Of a DNA stretch of 64,000 nucleotides, positions 59,267 to 64,000 are shown piece after piece. Below the pieces are notes generated by a model. The model saw only the letters and a program-made list of their open reading frames with translations. It had not been told where the DNA came from and ran no database searches. Position 1 is the first letter of the stretch. Every line of letters starts with the position of its first letter. Made by a program: the position numbers and the translations under genes. This DNA is from Arthrobacter sp. H-02-3 (GTDB lineage: Bacteria; Actinomycetota; Actinomycetes; Actinomycetales; Micrococcaceae): contig NZ_PYUI01000025.1 of the NCBI RefSeq assembly GCF_003097355.1, positions 1 through 64,000 on the forward strand. Direction: 5' to 3'.

Positions 59267-59521
59267 ATGACCACCAACGCAGAACAGACAGCCAACCTTG
59301 AGGCCATCGCCATTGTCCGGCTGATCACCCGGAACGAAGGGGACGAAGCAGCAAAGATCCTGCTCACCCAGACGGAGGACCCCATGCAGCTCGCCCGCGC
59401 CGCCTGCGGCCTGGCCGGTGCCCTGCTCCTCGGCCTCGCGCCCGGCCACGAGGAGAACATCCTCAACAGGTACACGCAGGCGGCGCTCCAAGACACGCCC
59501 GGTGGCGGGCACGACTCCTGA
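59267..59521 (+). CDS. Small helical hypothetical protein of the element
   Basis: 84 aa starting MTTNAEQTANLEAIAIVRLI, with AAAGGCG upstream. Predicted helical, with a hydrophobic segment (CGLAGALLLGLAP) too short for confident membrane insertion. No recognised family; lies directly after the iteron cluster. Confidence 0.65.
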   Translation: MTTNAEQTANLEAIAIVRLITRNEGDEAAKILLTQTEDPMQLARAACGLAGALLLGLAPGHEENILNRYTQAALQDTPGGGHDS

Positions 59522-59867
59522 CGGAAGGGCCCCATAGCATTAAACCAAGCGGAAGAGCCGGGCGTGGACGGTCAACGGACGAGGAACCTTAGCGGGTCAA
59601 GTTCGGAGGAACCAGGAAGCGCCCGGCCCCTCCCGCCAAGGGGCACGGCCAGCGGTCATACCGGTTTTCCGGGTCAATCCGTCCGTCTATCAGGCTCCGC
59701 CGTGGAATGTGTGCCCACCAGCGGTATGGGCCCGGCCACCGACGAGGGCGCAACGCGTCAAGTCGGCGGAACCGGTCCTGAACCCGTCCGTAGGAGCCCG
59801 CCCGGAATCCCCCTTCATTTTCGTGCGCCACATTTGGCGCGCATTCCTGCCCAGGGAGGGCACCCAA
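59522..59867. other. 346-bp leader before the capsid gene
   Basis: An ORF spans 59564-59878 but shows no fold or homology that I can recognise and overlaps the capsid start, so it is not called. GCGCCA-catt-TGGCGC (59825-59840) forms a hairpin just before the capsid gene's GGGAGGG. Could hold a packaging site or regulatory RNA. Confidence 0.4.
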
Positions 59868-61046
59868 ATGGAATTTAAGACCCGCATTGATAGGCACCGT
59901 GAAGCGGCCGCAGCAGCGGCCAAAAGCGCCCGCGAAATCGCCGAGAAGGCGGACGCCGACGGCGTCCCCCTGACTGGCGCACAGCTGGCCGAGTATCAGC
60001 AGAACATGGTCAAGGCCCGCCACCACTTGGACTCGCTCAAGACCGCCAAATCGGATGAGGACATCACCGCGCAGGCCAGGGCACTGGCTGCCGAGATCGG
60101 TGATCCGGTCCGCGGTGAACCCAAGGCCGCGCAGGGAGCTTGGGCGAAGGCCACCGCTGCCCGCATGGCCAAGGCCATGACCGCCGAAATCGACGGCCAA
60201 AAGTCGCTCGTGTCCGGCTCCATCGGCGTCCCCTCGCCGATTGAAACGGACATTGTGACCATGTCAGCAGCGCCGCGCTCCCTGCTGGAGCTCATCCCGG
60301 CCAAGGGACTCGGGGGCGGCTTTGACACGGGCAACTCGTTCTCCTTCCTGCGGCAGACCGTACGGACCAATAACGCGGCCCCGGTCGCGGACGGGGCGCT
60401 CAAGCCGACCTCCGTCTACACGCTGGCCGAGGTTGAAGACCGCGTCCGCGTCATCGCGCACCTGTCCGAACCAGTTCCTGAGCGCTACTTCGCGGACCAC
60501 GCCAATCTGGAGGACTTCCTCCGGAACGAGATGGAGTCCGGCCTCTACCAGGCGCTGGAGAACCAGGCGCTGCAGGGCGACGGGACCGGCGAAAACCTCA
60601 CCGGCCTGCTCAACACATCCGGCATCATCACCCAGGCATTCGCCACGGACGCGCTGACGTCGATCAGGAAGGCCATGACCAGCCTCGAGGTCTACGGCAT
60701 CACGCCCACGGCGCTCGTGCTGAATCCGGTCGACGCGGAGGCGCTGGACCTGCTGCGGGACTCCGGGGCCACCGGGAAGTACTTGCTGGGCGACCCCGCC
60801 GGGGACGGCGTGGGGAAGCTGTGGAAGGTCCCGCGAGTCCGTTCCAACGCCGTAGCGGCCGGCACCGCGCTCCTTGGTGACTGGCAGCAGGCCCAGATCG
60901 TCATCCGCGAGGACGCGACGCTGGCCCTGGACCGCTCAGGCAGCAACTTCTCCCACAACCTGGTGACCATCCGCCTCGAAGGCCGCTTCGGCTTCGCCGT
61001 CAAGCGCCCCAACGCCTTCGTCGAAATCGCGCTGGCGGCTGCCTAG
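59868..61046 (+). CDS. HK97-family major capsid protein
   Basis: 392 aa. N-terminal ~100 residues are a charged helical delta/scaffold-like region (MEFKTRIDRHREAAAAAAKS onward), then the HK97 core: IPAKGLGGGFDTGNSFSFLRQT, EVEDRVRVIAHLSEPVPERYFADH, ENQALQGDGTGENLTGLLNTSGI (E-loop/P-domain signature), LVLNPVDAEALDLLRDSG and the C-terminal A-domain LEGRFGFAVKRPNAFVEI. GGGAGGG precedes the ATG. No protease, portal or terminase accompanies it, so procapsid processing would need a helper phage. Confidence 0.93.
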   Translation: MEFKTRIDRHREAAAAAAKSAREIAEKADADGVPLTGAQLAEYQQNMVKARHHLDSLKTAKSDEDITAQARALAAEIGDPVRGEPKAAQGAWAKATAARMAKAMTAEIDGQKSLVSGSIGVPSPIETDIVTMSAAPRSLLELIPAKGLGGGFDTGNSFSFLRQTVRTNNAAPVADGALKPTSVYTLAEVEDRVRVIAHLSEPVPERYFADHANLEDFLRNEMESGLYQALENQALQGDGTGENLTGLLNTSGIITQAFATDALTSIRKAMTSLEVYGITPTALVLNPVDAEALDLLRDSGATGKYLLGDPAGDGVGKLWKVPRVRSNAVAAGTALLGDWQQAQIVIREDATLALDRSGSNFSHNLVTIRLEGRFGFAVKRPNAFVEIALAAA

Positions 61047-61265
61047 TCCAACCCCACGGCGTCAACCTCACCCGCAGCACTCCCGTCCATGAGAGTTGCG
61101 GGAAGGATGGGAGCCCAGTCCCTTGGCATGAAGGGACGGCGAAACTCCCAGCGCCACCTGAGGTGGCGGCCTGGATTCTTCTACGATTCCTGGCCGCCAC
61201 CACCTCAGCGGACGGCGTCCTTGTTGTGGAACGAACCGCTCTAATTGAAGGCGATACTTGGAACC
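61047..61265. other. Spacer after capsid gene
   Basis: 219 bp, no convincing gene; includes the weak SD (GGAA) for the following start. Confidence 0.4.
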
Positions 61266-61874
61266 ATGACCGACGCCTTCTGGACCACCCTGATCGCCAG
61301 TTTCCTCTCCGCAGTCGCTGCCCTCAGCGGTGTTGCGCTCACGAACAGCCACGCACTCCGACGACATCAGGCCGAACTCCAGGAGAAGCTGAGGGGCCAG
61401 CAACGGGAAATTATCGCCGAGATCGTCCTGGCGGGACGTCAATGGGCAAGCCGCCAGGAAATTTGGGTCCCGGCGGTCAGCAAGATGAACCGTAACGACC
61501 TCATGGAATATGCGCAGACAGATTCGTCAAAGGCCATGGGTGACGTCCTGGAGAGGCTGAACGTGGCCTTCGTCAAGGCGGATCTGTTTATCCCCAACGG
61601 CAGCCTGAAAGACGAGATCACCTGGCTTGCTGAGTTCGTCCAGACATTTCCCAGTAAGGTGATCGGGCCCGTCATGGAAAACCGGGAAGACTTCGACCAC
61701 GTGATCCTGGGCCTGCGAGCAGTCGATATGTTCAGCCGAAAGCTGTTGGGCATGTCAAGGAACGCGTCCACTCGACTGGGCGTGCAGGATCCTGCAACCA
61801 AAGGCAAGCCGGACCGGCTAAGGCAGCTCTTCAAAGGCGTCCCAAAGGTGTCCAGGAGGGGGAAGGGCGTCTGA
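61266..61874 (+). CDS. N-terminally anchored helical membrane protein (element cargo)
   Basis: 202 aa from the ATG at 61266. One N-terminal membrane helix (FWTTLIASFLSAVAALSGVAL) followed by an R/H/E-rich cytoplasmic helical region and ~140 residues with alternating hydrophobic segments. A TTG at 61245 is possible. No family recognised. Architecture resembles that of the protein at 62887. Located between the capsid gene and the HNH nuclease. Confidence 0.65.
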   Translation: MTDAFWTTLIASFLSAVAALSGVALTNSHALRRHQAELQEKLRGQQREIIAEIVLAGRQWASRQEIWVPAVSKMNRNDLMEYAQTDSSKAMGDVLERLNVAFVKADLFIPNGSLKDEITWLAEFVQTFPSKVIGPVMENREDFDHVILGLRAVDMFSRKLLGMSRNASTRLGVQDPATKGKPDRLRQLFKGVPKVSRRGKGV

Positions 61875-62120
61875 GTCGCTGGCGCTAAACGACGAGAGCC
61901 CCTTCGCCGGCAGTAGACCCTCTCCCCCCGGGAGATTTACCCGGGTCGCGCGCGACGCTACATGGGCGACGGTGTTTCTGCAAGCGAGCTTGGGGGATGT
62001 ACTTCCTGCACACTGCGCTACGGGCCACGGGGGGGGCCGCCTCTGGGCACTGTGGAGAGCTTGCGCCTGGGACGACTAGGCCTCCCACACTTTGTCACAC
62101 CGATGGGCTATACCAATGGG
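61875..62120. other. Intergenic spacer
   Basis: Contains CCCGGG-agattta-CCCGGG (near 61927) and a short GC-rich palindrome; no gene supported. Confidence 0.4.
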
Positions 62121-62597
62121 ATGAGTGATGCCAAATGTAAGCGGTGCAACAAGCCCCCGAAGAAAACCTTCCGGACATCGCAGCGTGCGAGCACTGGGCT
62201 CATCCGCGGCCTTTGCACCCCCTGCTACGCCTGGGCCCACAGCAAGGGGCTTCTGGATGAAGTGGGAGACCCACCCCGCCGCGGAGAGAACTCCGCGCTG
62301 CGGGCCATGGGCTCCAGGCAGCCGCACCGCGACGGGTATGTCACCATCAAGACCGACAGTGGGATTGTGATGGAGCACCGCGTGGTCATGGAGGGCATGC
62401 TCGGACGAAAGCTCGTCAAGGGGGAGACTGTTCATCACAAGAACGGGCAGCGCGACGACAACCGGCCGGAGAACCTGGAGCTGTGGTTCAACCAGCCCTA
62501 CGGCCAACGCATTCCAGACCTCGTTGCCTACCTTGCGGAGTATCACGCCGAGGCCCTTATGACCGCTCTGCAGGACAAAGTCACGGCGGACCAGTAG
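62121..62597 (+). CDS. HNH endonuclease with N-terminal zinc finger
   Basis: 158 aa. Cys pairs CKRCNK and LCTPC near the N-terminus form a zinc finger; the HNH core is HRVVMEGMLGRKLVKGETVHHKNGQRDDNRPENLELW, which matches the HNH_3 intron/phage homing-nuclease and packaging-nuclease family. An alternative ATG is at 62103. In many cos-type phages an HNH protein works with the terminase, so here it could process the satellite's DNA at a cos site; a homing or anti-phage role is the alternative. Confidence 0.9.
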   Translation: MSDAKCKRCNKPPKKTFRTSQRASTGLIRGLCTPCYAWAHSKGLLDEVGDPPRRGENSALRAMGSRQPHRDGYVTIKTDSGIVMEHRVVMEGMLGRKLVKGETVHHKNGQRDDNRPENLELWFNQPYGQRIPDLVAYLAEYHAEALMTALQDKVTADQ

Positions 62598-62739
62598 CTG
62601 GCCCCACGGCTGAGGTACAGATGGGACGCAAGCCCGCTCCCCTCGCAAACGTGGGGCAGGGCGCGTCTACATGTTGCAGAAACGCTCTAGTCACACTTCT
62701 ACTTCGACTTCCGGTTGGAGGGGTGGCAGTAATCCATAT

Positions 62740-62757
62740 CCCCCACGGGGGTGGGGG
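62740..62757 (+). terminator. Terminator-like hairpin after HNH gene
   Basis: CCCCCAC-gggg-GTGGGGG, perfect 7-bp GC stem, followed by TGTGCGCG without T-run. 289-bp spacer 62598-62886 otherwise shows no gene. Confidence 0.45.
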
Positions 62758-62886
62758 TGTGCGCGCGAGCCCTCTCCTCTTAACTACAGACCCGGGACGC
62801 ACAGTTAGCCGTCCGGAAGCCGCACTCGCGTCCCACAGATCTTCCTGCGACGTATCGGCGCGTGGGCAGTACGGCAGAATAGCGAA

Positions 62887-63297
62887 ATGACTGAACAGCT
62901 TTGGGCCATTGGCGGCGTCGTTGCCGGAATCGTGGCAACTGGGGGCACAAACCTTCTCGTCGAACGGTCGAAACTTAAGCTCAATGACCAAGCTTCCGGA
63001 CGGGCGGCCAATCGGCAGCGGTGCGAGGAACTGTTGGCCAGCATCGAGCAAGAATTAGCCGGGGCCCAGGAGTATGAGGAGCGGCACGGTGTCTTTCCCG
63101 CCGACGATGGCTACAGCCCATCGGACGCGTCCGCAAGAGCGCGTCTGACGGAGGTCGAGCTGCACTGCCCCAAAGCCATCCGGGTATCTGCTGTGGAGCT
63201 CATCAAGGCGCTGGAGGGCTATGTATGGAACGGCGCAAAACTTGAGAAATACCGCGATGCCCGTCAACGGTTCATCGCCGCCTACCGCAGGCTCTAG
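62887..63297 (+). CDS. Small anchored membrane protein (element cargo)
   Basis: 136 aa. N-terminal membrane segment (QLWAIGGVVAGIVATGGTNLLVERSK), then a cytoplasmic charged helical region. No family recognised; similar layout to the 61266 protein but no clear sequence identity beyond that. AT-richer neighbourhood. Confidence 0.65.
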   Translation: MTEQLWAIGGVVAGIVATGGTNLLVERSKLKLNDQASGRAANRQRCEELLASIEQELAGAQEYEERHGVFPADDGYSPSDASARARLTEVELHCPKAIRVSAVELIKALEGYVWNGAKLEKYRDARQRFIAAYRRL

Positions 63298-63409
63298 CCA
63301 GCATTCGCTCCGCGAAGTGACCCGAAAATCCGACTGAATCCTTCTAAAACTCACTGGAGCAGATTTCCCCCGAATGACCTGAAAGAGGTAGGGTGTCATC
63401 ACTGAACGT

Positions 63410-63452
63410 TGTGGGAAAACATGTGGATGACGTGTTGAAAACGTGTGGATAA
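63410..63452. promoter_or_regulatory. Cluster of DnaA-box-like sequences
   Basis: TGTGGATAA (63444-63452) is an exact inverse of the TTATCCACA DnaA box; TGTGGATGA (63422-63430) and TTGTGGGAA (63410) are one- and two-mismatch forms. Three in 43 bp within an AT-richer stretch. Confidence 0.5.
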
Positions 63453-63465
63453 CAAAAGCTTGCAG

Positions 63466-63502
63466 CGAGCCCTTCACAGGAAATGTGGAATGGGCTCGTT
63501 TT
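63466..63502 (+). terminator. Rho-independent terminator upstream of the Panacea gene
   Basis: CGAGCCC (63466-63472) pairs with GGGCTCG (63492-63498), with inner TTCACA/TGTGGAA pairing, followed by TTTT. Confidence 0.7.
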
Positions 63503-63527
63503 CGGTACCTAGGGGGAAGTGGAAGCC

Positions 63528-64000
63528 ATGACGAATGATTACGACAACGTTGACGTACTGTTCAGTCACCACCTGAGCGTCGAGGCCGTTACCAACTTTT
63601 TTCTCGACATGGATGCTTCGCGCCAGGAACCCGACGTGACGCCCCTCAAGCTTCAGAAGCTTTTGTACTTTGCTCAGGCAAATTACCTTGCCTCTACAGA
63701 CCAGCGGCTTTTTGACGAAAATCTTGAGGCGTTCCGTCACGGCCCGGTGGTCTATAAGACGTACCAGCGGTACATGAACATCAATCAGATTCTTGTCGCC
63801 CGCGAAGTTAGTCCAGCCGTCGAAACCGCTCGTGTTCCCGAAGATGTAGAGCACTTCTTGGCGGCGATCTGGGATAAGTACAAGGACTTCTCAGCAGGAC
63901 AGTTGCGCAACCTAACGCACCTTCAGGATCCTTGGCTACACAACTACGAAGAGGGCTCCTACCGCACTGTCATCCCTGACGATGAACTGCGCGGATACTT
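63528..64000 (+). CDS. Panacea-domain (DUF4065, SocA-like) protein, 3' end outside window
   Basis: At least 157 aa visible, beginning MTNDYDNVDVLFSHHLSVEA; runs off the end. The Panacea signature is present: VTPLKLQKLLYFAQANYLAS, FRHGPVVYKTYQRY, and later FSAGQLRNLTHLQDPWLHNY. Panacea proteins neutralise diverse toxins or act as proteolytic adaptors (SocA) in toxin-antitoxin pairs. GGGGGAAG precedes the ATG. The partner toxin is not upstream and is expected beyond 64000. Codon usage is lower in GC than the rest of the window. Confidence 0.82.
   Translation, partial: MTNDYDNVDVLFSHHLSVEAVTNFFLDMDASRQEPDVTPLKLQKLLYFAQANYLASTDQRLFDENLEAFRHGPVVYKTYQRYMNINQILVAREVSPAVETARVPEDVEHFLAAIWDKYKDFSAGQLRNLTHLQDPWLHNYEEGSYRTVIPDDELRGY

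Larger units (their letters stand above)
55729..64000. mobile_element. Integrated element, candidate capsid-encoding phage satellite (right end not in window)
   Basis: Begins at the 3' end of tRNA-Ser(CGA) with a tyrosine integrase pointing toward it. Order: integrase, XRE repressor (minus strand); excisionase-like, 31-aa ORF, 97-aa ORF, RepA-like ATPase, small protein, HK97 major capsid, anchored membrane protein, HNH nuclease, second anchored membrane protein, Panacea protein (plus strand). Integrase-repressor versus early-operon divergence is prophage-like. Across at least 8.27 kb there is no terminase, portal, protease, tail or lysis gene. GC content falls near the control region and after 63300. 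Confidence 0.85.

Noticed and set aside
59564..59878. 104-aa ORF as a possible prohead protease or leader protein before the capsid gene
   Set aside because: No serine-protease motif, Pro/Gly/Ser-rich composition, overlaps the well-supported capsid start.
61875..64000. attR of the integrated element within the window
   Set aside because: No second copy of the tRNA-Ser(CGA) 3' end was found up to position 64000.

Overview
The window is a high-GC chromosome segment from an Arthrobacter/Pseudarthrobacter-like actinobacterium (Micrococcaceae). This is inferred from the GC-rich codon usage with frequent GTG/TTG starts, a GTP-type PEP carboxykinase, an actinobacterial RecQ with a phosphoribosyltransferase tail, a ydaO-type c-di-AMP leader before a cell-wall lytic gene, and the overall gene set. 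No 16S rRNA is present to confirm it. Four tRNA genes are visible: Ser(TGA), Ser(GCT), Arg(ACG) and Ser(CGA).

Layout. 1-5.5 kb: PadR regulator, quinone oxidoreductase, tRNA-Ser, a secreted Ala/Lys-rich coiled-coil protein, a secreted GH128-type glucanase and a two-domain VOC protein. 5.9-10.5 kb: one giant secreted nuclease/5'-nucleotidase fusion. 10.56-11.03 kb: a non-coding tandem repeat block. 11-19 kb: FAD/NAD(P)-binding protein, prolyl oligopeptidase, tRNA-Ser, CrtI-like oxidoreductase and MFS exporter. 19-23.3 kb: RecQ, phosphomannomutase and a small coupled gene. 23.3-25 kb: an NO-defence pair, nsrR and hmp, with a recognisable NsrR-type operator. 25-30 kb: pckG with a CRP/GlxR-type site, tRNA-Arg, a FadR-like regulator and a disulfide reductase homologue. 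30-34 kb: a four-gene coupled operon (degenerate ABC ATPase, YhgE/Pip membrane protein, TetR, membrane protein with a histone-H1-like tail) behind a perfect TetR-type operator. 34-42.3 kb: membrane coiled-coil protein, SixA phosphatase, winged-helix regulator, DUF5666-like protein, two-component system, riboswitch-controlled transglycosylase-like protein and a small secreted protein. 42.4-48.2 kb: a GT2-GtrA fusion and two paralogous GT39 transferases, probably lipid-linked sugar transfer at the cell surface. 48.2-52.8 kb: HAD hydrolase, VOC protein, upp, PAP2 phosphatase, tadA and an AlkZ-like protein. 52.8-55.5 kb: a tight MDR dehydrogenase / PTPS-like / GT4 cluster.

From 55.73 kb to the end of the window there is an integrated element whose tyrosine integrase abuts the 3' end of tRNA-Ser(CGA). 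It carries an XRE repressor with repeated operator-like sites, an excisionase-like protein, a chain of ATGA-overlapping genes ending in a RepA-like ATPase, iteron-like repeats, a lone HK97-type major capsid protein, an HNH endonuclease, two small N-terminally anchored membrane proteins and a Panacea-domain (antitoxin-like) gene cut off by the window end. No terminase, portal, prohead protease or tail gene is visible. This is the arrangement expected of a small capsid-encoding phage satellite (compare the ~10-kb phiRv1/phiRv2 elements of M. tuberculosis and capsid-forming PICIs), and it is the best candidate here for an undescribed system.
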